Positions 1 through 8,107 of a DNA stretch of 64,000 nt are shown here, piece by piece. The notes beneath the pieces are model-generated. The model made no database searches, was not told the DNA's origin, and was given only the letters and a program-made list of their open reading frames with translations. Location: positions 1 through 64,000 of the forward strand of contig JBOEHE010000045.1 of the NCBI GenBank assembly GCA_050633785.1. The letters are read 5' to 3'. The position numbers and the translations under genes were made by a program. Source of the DNA: CALKZN01 sp050633785. Lineage in GTDB: Bacteria; Pseudomonadota; Gammaproteobacteria; Arenicellales; Arenicellaceae. The first letter of the stretch is position 1. Each line of letters opens with the position of its first letter.

Positions 1-64
1 ATTTCTGCCTCGTCTGAACAAATTTTAGTCATACTCTCGGTCAAAAATTTAGTGTGAACAGGCC

Positions 65-967
65 CTAGATCATAGGCATTAAGTAATGATCCAATAACAT
101 CAACCCAAATAGCCAACTTAAGTATTTAATCGAGTAAATAAATGTTTTCTTAGCCAGCGCATCACTATAATCTTTGTACAATTTCCACGCATACTGCAAA
201 AAACGCAGATTCAGCACCATGGCACCCACAAGATAAAGCCAACCAAACATGTCAATTGCAAACGGCAAAAGTGTCGTTGCAATCATCATAAAGGTATAAA
301 TTAGAATTTGTACTCGAGTATACACTTCACCATGCGTCACTGGCAGCATAGGCACATCAGCTTTGGCATATTCTTCACGGCGGTAAAGAGCCAAGGCCCA
401 GAAATGCGGCGGCGTCCAGGCAAATATAATCAGAAACAACAGGCAACCCTCGGCACTGATAACATTGGTCATTGCTGCCCAGCCCAACAGGGGAGGAGCT
501 GCCCCAGCAGCGCCGCCAATCACTATATTCATCGGTGTGGCAGGTTTCAAAAATACAGTATAAATAACACCATAGCCAATCATAGACGCGAATGTGAGCA
601 CAGCCGTTAATGTATTAACTCCTAATACCAGCACCAGCATAGCTAATACAGCTAGAAAGACAGCAAATAAAATCGCCTGCCAGATCTTAAGGTTACCCGT
701 TGGCAAAGGACGAGCTTTGGTCCTGGCCATAACAGCATCAGCGCGCATATCAATAATCTGATTCATTGCAGCACCCGATGAAGCAGCGAGACCGATGCCT
801 ATAGAGGCCAACAGCACTGTCGCCAGATCAGGAACACCCGGCACAGCCAGCAACATACCAACAATTGCCGTAAATACAATCAGCATAACCACCCGGGGTT
901 TAGTCAGATCATAATACTGGCGACAGATATCGCTAAAATTTTTTTCCTTATCCAGAGCTGTATGCAT
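65..967 (-). CDS. cyoE: Protoheme IX farnesyltransferase (heme O synthase)
   Basis: Transfers a farnesyl group to heme b to make heme O, the precursor of the heme A used by the oxidase encoded next door. The 300-residue protein is a multi-span inner-membrane member of the UbiA prenyltransferase family. It shows the Asp-rich prenyl-diphosphate/Mg site NQIIDMRADAVMARTKARPL and a second conserved segment around TPPHFWALALYRREEYAKAD. Length is normal for the family. It is the last gene of the minus-strand cytochrome oxidase assembly run (SURF1, Sco-like, CyoE). A ctaA/COX15 heme A synthase, often placed just before it, is absent here and may lie left of the window. Also called ctaB. Confidence 0.96.
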   Translation of the reverse strand: MHTALDKEKNFSDICRQYYDLTKPRVVMLIVFTAIVGMLLAVPGVPDLATVLLASIGIGLAASSGAAMNQIIDMRADAVMARTKARPLPTGNLKIWQAILFAVFLAVLAMLVLVLGVNTLTAVLTFASMIGYGVIYTVFLKPATPMNIVIGGAAGAAPPLLGWAAMTNVISAEGCLLFLIIFAWTPPHFWALALYRREEYAKADVPMLPVTHGEVYTRVQILIYTFMMIATTLLPFAIDMFGWLYLVGAMVLNLRFLQYAWKLYKDYSDALAKKTFIYSIKYLSWLFGLMLLDHYLMPMI

Positions 968-1033
968 GGCGCTATTTTAGACTAAAAAAGAGGTTAGTAT
1001 TGGTAAATGCTGGAAACAACAAAGTGAATCCAC

Positions 1034-1651
1034 TCAACCAACTTGTGCGACTTTGAGCAGGCGCTTGAGATCTTTATAAACCCCTTTGGGGTCAGTACCT
1101 GCTGGATAGGACATCATTAACTTACCCAGAGGGTCAATCATATAAATTCTGCCGGCATCTAACTCAGCTTGTCCACGTCCAGTATAAAACGGTTGCAACC
1201 ACTGTTCCAACTGGGCCGAATCTGCAGCTTTAATAGTCGTCAAACTATACTTGGCCGTAAGATCTTCAACCTCATCAGCAGGCAAACCTCTAGGAACAAA
1301 CAAGCTCACTACACGAGCCACATTCTTACCCTGCATGCGTTTGAGTTGGCGTATTTTCAGCAAATTTTCTTCACATGAATCGCCACATGTTTTATCCGCA
1401 ATAACGACCAGATACCATTTTCGTTCAAACTCAGCAAAAGGAACTGTTTTGCCATCCGTAAAAACAAAAGGGATGTTCTCAAGATCCAATGGCTTTGGAT
1501 AGAACTCGCCATTATTGACTGTGTTATATTCGCGGCTGTCACGAGTTTGATACATATAGTAAGCACCAACCAAGGGTGCCAGAAAGACAACAAACAGCAT
1601 GATCAGCTGCAAACGATTTGACCATTTCTTTTCTTTAAACATTTTGCTCAC
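1034..1651 (-). CDS. Sco-like thioredoxin-fold protein of the cox locus
   Basis: A 205-residue protein with one N-terminal membrane anchor (residues about 13-32) and a periplasmic thioredoxin-like domain. The motif CGDSC has the CxxxC spacing of Sco1/SenC copper chaperones, and IYMIDPLGKLMMSYPAGTD resembles the late strand region of Sco proteins. It does not look like a full canonical Sco1, and similar proteins are usually annotated only as cytochrome oxidase biogenesis or hypothetical proteins. Placement between SURF1 and CyoE supports a role in CuA or CuB site assembly (inference). The start overlaps the end of the SURF1 gene by 17 bases; an internal ATG three codons in would shorten the overlap to 8. 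Confidence 0.8.
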   Translation of the reverse strand: MSKMFKEKKWSNRLQLIMLFVVFLAPLVGAYYMYQTRDSREYNTVNNGEFYPKPLDLENIPFVFTDGKTVPFAEFERKWYLVVIADKTCGDSCEENLLKIRQLKRMQGKNVARVVSLFVPRGLPADEVEDLTAKYSLTTIKAADSAQLEQWLQPFYTGRGQAELDAGRIYMIDPLGKLMMSYPAGTDPKGVYKDLKRLLKVAQVG

Positions 1652-2372
1652 TCACACTTTCAAAGCGTGTTTTACGATAAACATAAACACACATAATCAA
1701 AAAGACCACCGCCATACTGAACCATTGAAAAGCATAGGCTCGATGTCGTTCAACCCATTGATCATCATAGGTGCGCCATTGTCTTACATAGCCCCCGGCG
1801 CGGTCTAGTGTTTTATCAAGTTCCAACAGTAAAGGCAGTATTTTTAGCTTGTTTATCTGCTGATAATGCAGCAAATCAAGATACTGCCAAGCCCCTTCCT
1901 GCACAGGAGACAATTCATCATCCCAAAAAACCGGTTTACTCAGTGGCAAATTCAAACGCCCCAGTAAAGACAAGGTCGTATCAGGAGTTGTTATTAACGG
2001 TTTTTGTTGCCGACTTTCTCCCACCGGAACCCAGCCCCGGTTAACAAGAATAATCAAACCGCTGTCGTCTATCTGAAAAGGCGTCAACACATGATATCCA
2101 ACCTGACCACTATGCACCTGATTGTCCAACAAGGCTGTGTGTTTAGCCAGATAGCGGCCTGACATCGAAGCCTGGCTGAAGCGATCACTCACACCTACAG
2201 CTTGAGTGTTGAGATTTAATTGAACTGATTGTCTCTGGTTCAACTCATTCTGCATTACTTGTTTTTCATGAGCTCGATGTAATTGCCAAAAGCCCAAACT
2301 GACCATACTCGAAAGTACAATCAATGCTAAAATGCTCAAGCCTGTTTTTCTGGCTGTTTTTGACATACTCAT
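1635..2372 (-). CDS. SURF1 family cytochrome oxidase assembly protein
   Basis: A 245-residue SURF1 homologue. One membrane span near the N terminus (about 11-29) and one near the C terminus (about 215-233) enclose a periplasmic domain, the family's usual topology. Conserved pieces include FWQLHRA, SGRYL and the ILVNRGWVPVG strand. SURF1 proteins assist heme a insertion into subunit I and appear in oxidase assembly clusters like this one. Its promoter region (2373-2440) is shared with the divergent DUF2909 gene. Confidence 0.92.
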   Translation of the reverse strand: MSMSKTARKTGLSILALIVLSSMVSLGFWQLHRAHEKQVMQNELNQRQSVQLNLNTQAVGVSDRFSQASMSGRYLAKHTALLDNQVHSGQVGYHVLTPFQIDDSGLIILVNRGWVPVGESRQQKPLITTPDTTLSLLGRLNLPLSKPVFWDDELSPVQEGAWQYLDLLHYQQINKLKILPLLLELDKTLDRAGGYVRQWRTYDDQWVERHRAYAFQWFSMAVVFLIMCVYVYRKTRFESVSEQNV

Positions 2373-2440
2373 TTGTGACTTTAGAGCCCTCTGGCAAAAA
2401 ATGACAGCATCAATTCTACCTGAACCAAAGTAAATATCTT

Positions 2441-2698
2441 ATGGAAATTAAATACATAATTATTGGCCTGTTTATACTTATGATAATCACTTTATTTCAA
2501 GGCTTATATCACATGTTAAAATCATCACATGACTCACTCGAAAATCGAGGTAAAGTTGCGAAATCACTGACATGGCGAATCAGTATATGGGTGGTTCTTT
2601 TTCTATTAATTATTGTAAGCAAAGAAATTGGCTGGCTCGATCCGAGCGAATCAATGAACCCCAAAAAATTTCACGAAGAAATGAATCAACGTCAATAA
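2441..2698 (+). CDS. DUF2909-type twin-transmembrane protein
   Basis: An 85-residue protein with two predicted membrane helices (about 5-25 and 47-65) joined by a basic loop containing KSLTWRISIWVVLFL. This two-helix layout, the KSLTWR segment and the location between SURF1 and subunit III match the small DUF2909 proteins found in proteobacterial cox loci. The gene is on the strand opposite to the rest of the cluster, divergent from SURF1 and convergent with subunit III, which is also its usual arrangement. Function is unknown; a minor oxidase-assembly role is inference from context. Confidence 0.8.
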   Translation: MEIKYIIIGLFILMIITLFQGLYHMLKSSHDSLENRGKVAKSLTWRISIWVVLFLLIIVSKEIGWLDPSESMNPKKFHEEMNQRQ

Positions 2699-2825
2699 AA
2701 GATAAGTGGCTTGAAGGCGCGTTTCTCAGGACAGGGAAACACTGGGCTAAATGGATTTTAGAGCAGTTACTAGCTATTAGCGGATTGGAAATGGCCTAAA
2801 ACTTCCACCCATTTTATACCGTTTT

Positions 2826-2867
2826 CAAAAAGACAAATTGCATTGCGTCAATTTCGACGCAATGCAA
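2826..2867 (-). terminator. Rho-independent terminator of the cox operon
   Basis: A perfect 12-bp inverted repeat (2838-2849 with 2856-2867, loop of six bases) sits 34 bases past the subunit III stop. Read on the minus strand, the stem is followed by a T-rich stretch (TTTGTCTTTTT). It may also stop transcripts arriving from DUF2909 on the plus strand, where the T tract is weaker. Confidence 0.8.
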
Positions 2868-2900
2868 TCAGCAGTTTCAATAATTTCAGGCTTTACAATA

Positions 2901-3779
2901 TCAAAGTATATAAACAAAGATAAACAAACCAACCCAAACCACATCAACAAAGTGCCAATACCAGGCACCTGCCTCAAAAGCGAAATGACGTTCGGGCGTA
3001 AAGTGGCCTTTAATACAGCGTATAAGAACTATCAAAAGAATAATTGCTCCCATACAGACATGAAAGCCATGAAAACCCGTAAGCATAAAAAAGGTTGAAC
3101 CATAGACACCGGTTCCCATAGACAGACCCAGTTCATTAAAAGCATGAATGTACTCTTCTGCCTGGAAGAACAGAAAGATAAAGCCTAAAGCTACTGTCAC
3201 CGCCAACCAAAAAATTAACTGGCCACGTTTATTAGCAATAATCGCATGATGAGCAATGGTACAAGTAACACTGGAAGTCAACAACAATGCCGTGTTGAGC
3301 AATGGCAAGCCCCACGGACCAATGTGAGAGAATTCTGTATCGCCTGTTACCGCCGTATCAGGGGCGATAGCTTCAGCTCCAGTAGGACCAGCTGTAGGCC
3401 AACCACCATCAAAACCAGGCCAGAGCAATTCTGTTTCTGACAACCATGGAATTGACAATTGGCGAACATAGTATAACGCACCGAAGAAGGCTGCAAAAAA
3501 CATGACCTCGGAGAAAATAAACCATGACATACTCATGCGAAATGACTTATCTACATGAAGATTGTAATCAGGGCTTTCAGCAATGACTCGGCCAAACCAG
3601 ACAAAAAACAAGGCCAGCAAGCACAAAACTCCAACCAACATGGTCCATTTGCCATTCACAATCATATCTTCATTCAACCAGTTTGCACCACCAAACGCGA
3701 TGATGAATAAAATGATTGAGCCAAAGAAAGGATAATGACTTTCACTGGGTAGAAAGTAACCGTCTTTATGACCTGCCAT
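2901..3779 (-). CDS. ctaE: Cytochrome c oxidase subunit III
   Basis: A 292-residue integral membrane protein of the COX3 family. The N terminus has the family's HPYPFFGS-like element (SHYPFFGSIILF). The conserved Glu-containing helix reads FIFSEVMFFAAFFGALYY, and the C terminus has the GFHGFHVCMGAIIL and WYWHFVDVVW signatures. The long loop between helices (residues about 112-150, rich in Gly, Thr and Pro) is typical of the roughly 290-residue proteobacterial form. It follows ctaG in the same direction and ends at the terminator at 2838-2867. Also called coxC. Confidence 0.97.
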   Translation of the reverse strand: MAGHKDGYFLPSESHYPFFGSIILFIIAFGGANWLNEDMIVNGKWTMLVGVLCLLALFFVWFGRVIAESPDYNLHVDKSFRMSMSWFIFSEVMFFAAFFGALYYVRQLSIPWLSETELLWPGFDGGWPTAGPTGAEAIAPDTAVTGDTEFSHIGPWGLPLLNTALLLTSSVTCTIAHHAIIANKRGQLIFWLAVTVALGFIFLFFQAEEYIHAFNELGLSMGTGVYGSTFFMLTGFHGFHVCMGAIILLIVLIRCIKGHFTPERHFAFEAGAWYWHFVDVVWVGLFIFVYIL

Positions 3780-3836
3780 ACTGATGTCCTCTAAACGTAT
3801 TAATCGATGTGTGTAACATTCTATCTATTTGTATTG

Positions 3837-4346
3837 CTAACCCTTGGCTTTAAAAAAACTATAAGCCAGAGTCAATTCATTTATGTTGTTGGGCAATTCA
3901 GGATCAACCATCAATCGCACCAACATACGTCGCTCTTCTTTGCCAGCTAGAGTTTGTTGTGTAAAACAAAAACATTCCAGCTTTTTCAGATGTGCCCCTG
4001 CCTGCGGCGGAGTCACGTTAAAAGTGGATTGTGCTACGACTTCACGATCCGCCTTATTTTTAGCCACATAATAAAACTCATATACCTGACCAGGTTTTAA
4101 CTCTGCCTGAACTTGTTCAGCTGAAAACTCCCAAGGCAAACCAGTACTGGCATGCCCGGTAAACTGTACCTTAACCGTTCGATTAGGGTCCACAACAACT
4201 GCCTCGGCGTCAGTGGCGGAAATGGTATCCGTTTTACCACCAAAACCAGTAACTTCGCAGAACAAGTCATACAAAGGCACCATGGCATAACCAAAGCCGA
4301 ACATCAAACAGGCCACCAAGACCAGACTTGCAGTCCAAGCTTTCAT
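3837..4346 (-). CDS. ctaG: Cytochrome c oxidase assembly protein CtaG/Cox11
   Basis: A 169-residue copper chaperone that delivers copper to the CuB site of subunit I. One N-terminal membrane helix (about 5-24) is followed by PLYDLFCEVTGFGG, where the Cys is conserved. The CxC copper-binding pair is in KLECFCFTQQ, and the C-terminal VDPELPNNINELTLAYSFF segment is diagnostic. Length is slightly short but complete. Its start codon directly abuts the stop codon of the 34-residue ORF, with no spacer, suggesting translational coupling. Confidence 0.96.
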   Translation of the reverse strand: MKAWTASLVLVACLMFGFGYAMVPLYDLFCEVTGFGGKTDTISATDAEAVVVDPNRTVKVQFTGHASTGLPWEFSAEQVQAELKPGQVYEFYYVAKNKADREVVAQSTFNVTPPQAGAHLKKLECFCFTQQTLAGKEERRMLVRLMVDPELPNNINELTLAYSFFKAKG

Positions 4347-4451
4347 CTAGGCAAAACCTTTCAAAAAGAATGTAGCCACAAACAGCGCAACAGCCAGCAA
4401 AGCCAGCGTAATTGCCAAAACTGCATTACTTTTCTTTTTATTAACAGCCAT
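4347..4451 (-). CDS. 34-residue single-span membrane protein in cox operon
   Basis: A short reading frame starting at the ATG read from 4451 encodes 34 residues: a basic head MAVNKKKSNA, one hydrophobic helix (about 10-29) and the tail FLKGFA. Its stop touches the ctaG start without spacing, and it follows ctaD in the operon, so it is placed to be translated with ctaG. Similar tiny one-helix proteins occur between subunit I and CtaG in other proteobacterial cox operons and are sometimes annotated as small oxidase assembly proteins. I infer a real gene from the clean topology and tight packing; its role is not known. Confidence 0.65.
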   Translation of the reverse strand: MAVNKKKSNAVLAITLALLAVALFVATFFLKGFA

Positions 4452-4497
4452 TAAATCGATGCTCGTTCACTTAAAATATCAAGAGTTCCGATAGCCC

Positions 4498-6078
4498 TTA
4501 CTTAACGACTGGAGGTGTTTCAAATGTGTGGAATGGTGCTGGTGAAGGCACAGTCCACTCAAGGCCTTCAGGGTTATCCCAAACTTCTGCCGTTGCTTTT
4601 TTACCACCACGTACAGTAGAGATAATAATATAAACAAACAGCAATTGAGAAATACCCAGACCAAAAGCGCCAACAGTAGACCACTGGTTGAATTCGGTAA
4701 ACTGCAATGGGTAATCAGCATAGCGTCGAGGCATTCCTGCCAAACCCAGAAAATGCTGCGGGAAGAACGTGATATTAAAGAATATCGTTGTCAACCAGAA
4801 ATGAATCTTGCCCATTCTCTCGTCATACATATGACCAGTCCACTTAGGCAACCAGAAATACGCACCGCCCATCATCGCCATGACAGCTCCTGAGAACAGC
4901 ACATAGTGAAAGTGGGCAACAACAAAATACGTGTCATGGTATTGGAAATCTGCTGGAGTAATTGCCAACATAACACCTGAAAGGCCACCAATAGTAAATA
5001 AAAACACTACTGCCAAAGAATATAACATGGGGGTTTCAAATGTCATTGAACCGCGCCACATGGTAGACACCCAGTTAAAAATCTTCACACCTGTAGGCAC
5101 AGCAATCAACATGGTTGAGTACATAAAGAACAACTCACCCTGCAATGGCATACCGACAGTAAACATATGATGCGCCCAAACAATAAACGATAGGAAAGCA
5201 ATAGCGCCGGTTGCAAATACCATTGAGCTATATCCAAACAAAGGCTTGCGCGCAAAGGTCGGAATAATCTGCGAGATGATGCCAAATGCTGGCAAAATCA
5301 TAATATACACTTCAGGATGGCCAAAGAACCAAAAGATGTGCTGATACAAGACAGGGTCACCACCACCGGCAGGATCAAAAAAGGCCGTTCCAAAATGACG
5401 GTCCGTCAACAACATTGTGACAGCTCCGGCAAATACCGGCATAACCGCAATCAATAGAAAAGCTGTGATCAGCCATGTCCAGACAAACAATGGCATTTTC
5501 ATCAAAGTCATGCCAGGTGCACGCATATTCAAGACGGTCACAATCACATTGATTGCTCCCATAACCGAAGATACACCCATCATATGAATGGCAACAATCC
5601 CCATGTCTACGGACATACCACCCTGGATAGTCAATGGTGCGTATAAAGTCCAGCCCGCAGCAGGTGCTCCGCCAGGAACGAAAAAGCTCAATAACAGAAT
5701 GCTGAAAGCAAATGGAAGAATCCAAAAACTCCAGTTGTTCAAACGAGGCAAGGCCATATCCGGCGCGCCCACCATCAGTGGCAGCATCCAATTAGCAAAA
5801 CCAACGAAACCCGGCATAACCGCACCAAATACCATCACCAATGCATGCATAGTGGTCATCTGATTAAAGAAATGTGGATCAACGAATTGCAAGCCAGGTT
5901 GCCAGAGCTCTGCTCGAACAACTAAAGCAAAAACCCCACCCACAAACAACATTGTCAGTGAGAAAATTAAGTATAAGGTACCAATATCTTTATGATTGGT
6001 AGACATAAACCAACGCTTGAATCCCGTTGGTGTGTGATGGTGATGATCGTCGTGCGCCATATCTGCTGAATTTGCCAT
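4498..6078 (-). CDS. ctaD: Cytochrome c oxidase subunit I
   Basis: The catalytic subunit of an aa3-type heme-copper oxidase, 526 residues with about twelve membrane helices. Landmarks: TNHKDIGTLY near the N terminus, the heme ligand region MTTMHALVMVFG, the CuB His and Tyr in FFGHPEVYIMILP, the CuB His pair in VWAHHMFTVG, and the heme a and a3 ligands in HDTYFVVAHFHYVLFSG. Length fits subunit I without a fused subunit III. A run of four His sits at the extreme N terminus (residues 12-15). The gene lies 13 bases after subunit II in the same operon. Also called coxA. Confidence 0.98.
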   Translation of the reverse strand: MANSADMAHDDHHHHTPTGFKRWFMSTNHKDIGTLYLIFSLTMLFVGGVFALVVRAELWQPGLQFVDPHFFNQMTTMHALVMVFGAVMPGFVGFANWMLPLMVGAPDMALPRLNNWSFWILPFAFSILLLSFFVPGGAPAAGWTLYAPLTIQGGMSVDMGIVAIHMMGVSSVMGAINVIVTVLNMRAPGMTLMKMPLFVWTWLITAFLLIAVMPVFAGAVTMLLTDRHFGTAFFDPAGGGDPVLYQHIFWFFGHPEVYIMILPAFGIISQIIPTFARKPLFGYSSMVFATGAIAFLSFIVWAHHMFTVGMPLQGELFFMYSTMLIAVPTGVKIFNWVSTMWRGSMTFETPMLYSLAVVFLFTIGGLSGVMLAITPADFQYHDTYFVVAHFHYVLFSGAVMAMMGGAYFWLPKWTGHMYDERMGKIHFWLTTIFFNITFFPQHFLGLAGMPRRYADYPLQFTEFNQWSTVGAFGLGISQLLFVYIIISTVRGGKKATAEVWDNPEGLEWTVPSPAPFHTFETPPVVK

Positions 6079-6091
6079 GATGCTCTACCTC

Positions 6092-7042
6092 TTAATTTGC
6101 CATGACACGCTGTTGCGCATCATCTACTGATTCAATGGGTTTGACTTTTTGTGAAACGAAACGCTCACTCTGCGGTTGCTTCATTTCATCCAACTGGATA
6201 TCAGCAACATTTTTAATTTCGTGGCTGGCAGCTTCAGCATTAACAGCAACCCACTGCTCATATTCTTCCTGGGTGACCACATCCACGACAATCGGCATAT
6301 AAGCGTGGTCTTTGCCGCATAGTTCCGCGCATCGACCTCGATAAGTGCCTTCAGCTCCAACATCAGCTCTAATCCACATTTCGGTAATATAACCTGGGAT
6401 AGCGTCTTTTTTACCACCTAGCTTTGGAACCCACCATGCGTGAATAACATCGTTAGCGGTTAATAATAAGCGCACTTTTTTGCCTGAAGGGATGACGACA
6501 TGGTTGTCCACTTCCTGTAAATAGTTTACACCCTGCTCAACCTTACCGCTGAATTGGTCAATCTGCTCGCGTGGTGTTGTTAATGTGCTGTAGAAATCAA
6601 TACCATTATCCAGATACTCATATTGCCATTTCCATTGATAGCCCGTTACCTTAAGTGTCAAATCGGATTTAGTCGTGTCTTCCTGCTTAATCAACACCTG
6701 AGTGGCAGGAACCGCCATTACGATCAGGATAATCACTGGAATAACAGTCCAAATAACTTCCAGCTTGGTGCTGTGACTGAATGTAGCTGCTTCTACACCA
6801 CGGCTTTTTCGGTGGGCATAGATGGAATAAAACATGGCTCCTGATACCAATATCAGAATCACCAGACAGATCACAAATATCAGATTATGCAAAGCAGTGA
6901 TCTCACGACCGATTTCAGTCACTTGTTCTGGCAAGTTATATTCATAAGCCGCTTGCGTCATGTTCGACATTGCCAGCAAAGACATTACGAACAAAATTCG
7001 TGCTGACTGGCAACACCTTTTGATTAGCGAGTTGGACACCAT
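6092..7042 (-). CDS. ctaC: Cytochrome c oxidase subunit II
   Basis: A 316-residue subunit that receives electrons from cytochrome c through the binuclear CuA centre. A signal segment (about 13-31) precedes two membrane helices (about 54-73 and 93-112). The cupredoxin domain contains GYQWKWQYEY and the CuA ligands in RGRCAELCGKDHAYMPIVV (Cys, Cys, His and Met at family spacing). No cytochrome c domain is fused at the C terminus; the tail after the cupredoxin domain is about 65 residues, hydrophilic and probably disordered. It is the promoter-proximal gene of the oxidase operon. Also called coxB. Confidence 0.97.
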   Translation of the reverse strand: MVSNSLIKRCCQSARILFVMSLLAMSNMTQAAYEYNLPEQVTEIGREITALHNLIFVICLVILILVSGAMFYSIYAHRKSRGVEAATFSHSTKLEVIWTVIPVIILIVMAVPATQVLIKQEDTTKSDLTLKVTGYQWKWQYEYLDNGIDFYSTLTTPREQIDQFSGKVEQGVNYLQEVDNHVVIPSGKKVRLLLTANDVIHAWWVPKLGGKKDAIPGYITEMWIRADVGAEGTYRGRCAELCGKDHAYMPIVVDVVTQEEYEQWVAVNAEAASHEIKNVADIQLDEMKQPQSERFVSQKVKPIESVDDAQQRVMAN

Positions 7043-7372
7043 AGCTAAAAGTACTCCGATTTAGAGATAATCAAGAACGTCATTTGTGCTTTATCACGAC
7101 AAATTTACAGTAAATTCATCGCTATTTTTGCAACAAAAAACGACTATCAAAACAGATTGTTTTATTAGGCGTCGCAAGTTACCACAGTGCCCGCCATGCA
7201 TCAAGACAATTCCAGCTCTGTTCAAAGGAAAAAGCAAGAGAAAAAGCCAACTGGCCTTTTAGACAAGATTTATTTAGAATTTAAGCTATAAATGCAGTCT
7301 GTCCAGGATTTTAAGGACTAACAAATCCTTTAGACCAAAGCCCCAGGAAACAAACACAGCAAAGGAAAAACA
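7043..7372. other. Divergent intergenic region, ctaC / comF
   Basis: About 330 bases separate the divergent oxidase operon and comF. It should contain both promoters. I see AT-rich stretches (around 7120-7160 and 7265-7290) and a short hairpin around 7310-7333 (GGATTT paired with AAATCC), but no promoter I would defend and no convincing gene. Confidence 0.5.
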
Positions 7373-8107
7373 ATGCATAGAATGACAACGAAGAAGTCCC
7401 CTATACGCTCTGGCATACATTCATTGTCAAACTGGCTGTTTCCTCAGGACTGCTTATTGTGCCAGCTCCCACTGATCCCAGCAGAAATAAACTCCCAAAT
7501 TCCATTATGCACAGAATGCACAAGTCACCTGCCAACCATCGAAACTTCCTGCACCATTTGCAACACTCCCTTACACAATGATTCGATTTGTGGAGTTTGC
7601 CTGCAACAACAGCGACATTGGGACATATGCTATAGCGCATTTGAGTACCGCCAACCTATCGACAGATTAATCCACTCTTTCAAGTACACCAACAAACCAT
7701 CTCACTGTCGCTATTTAGCAACACTGCTGACAAACCATATAAACAATTTCCATGATCACCCATTACCGGAGTACTTAATCCCAATTCCCATGCATCATCG
7801 ACGACTGGCAGAACGAGGGCTGAACCACAGCCTACTATTAACACGCAACCTCAGTAAGTATTTCGACATCCCTTACCGCTCAATAGTCAAAAAAAATCGC
7901 CATACACAAACACAGATGGGATTGAATCAAAAAAAACGACAACAATTAATACGCAACAGCTTTGATGTCATTGAAAACATTCAAACCAACCATGTGGCCC
8001 TTGTTGATGACGTGATGACAACAGGCACTACATGCAGCGAAGTTGCAAAAATTCTAAAAAAATCAGGAATTTCAACGGTAGAAGTTTGGTGTTTGGCTCG
8101 GACATGA
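7373..8107 (+). CDS. comF: ComF family protein (phosphoribosyltransferase-like)
   Basis: A 244-residue ComF-type protein, linked in naturally competent bacteria to DNA uptake or processing of incoming single strands. The N terminus carries paired Cys motifs of a zinc finger (CLLCQL, CTEC, CTICNT and CGVC within residues about 24-77). The C terminus is a type I phosphoribosyltransferase fold with the signature VALVDDVMTTGTT. A purine-rich site, AAAGGAAAAAC, precedes the ATG. The stop overlaps the pilS start as ATGA, tying it to the pilus regulators; type IV pili and ComF act in the same uptake process, so the linkage may be functional (inference). Confidence 0.9.
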   Translation: MHRMTTKKSPIRSGIHSLSNWLFPQDCLLCQLPLIPAEINSQIPLCTECTSHLPTIETSCTICNTPLHNDSICGVCLQQQRHWDICYSAFEYRQPIDRLIHSFKYTNKPSHCRYLATLLTNHINNFHDHPLPEYLIPIPMHHRRLAERGLNHSLLLTRNLSKYFDIPYRSIVKKNRHTQTQMGLNQKKRQQLIRNSFDVIENIQTNHVALVDDVMTTGTTCSEVAKILKKSGISTVEVWCLART

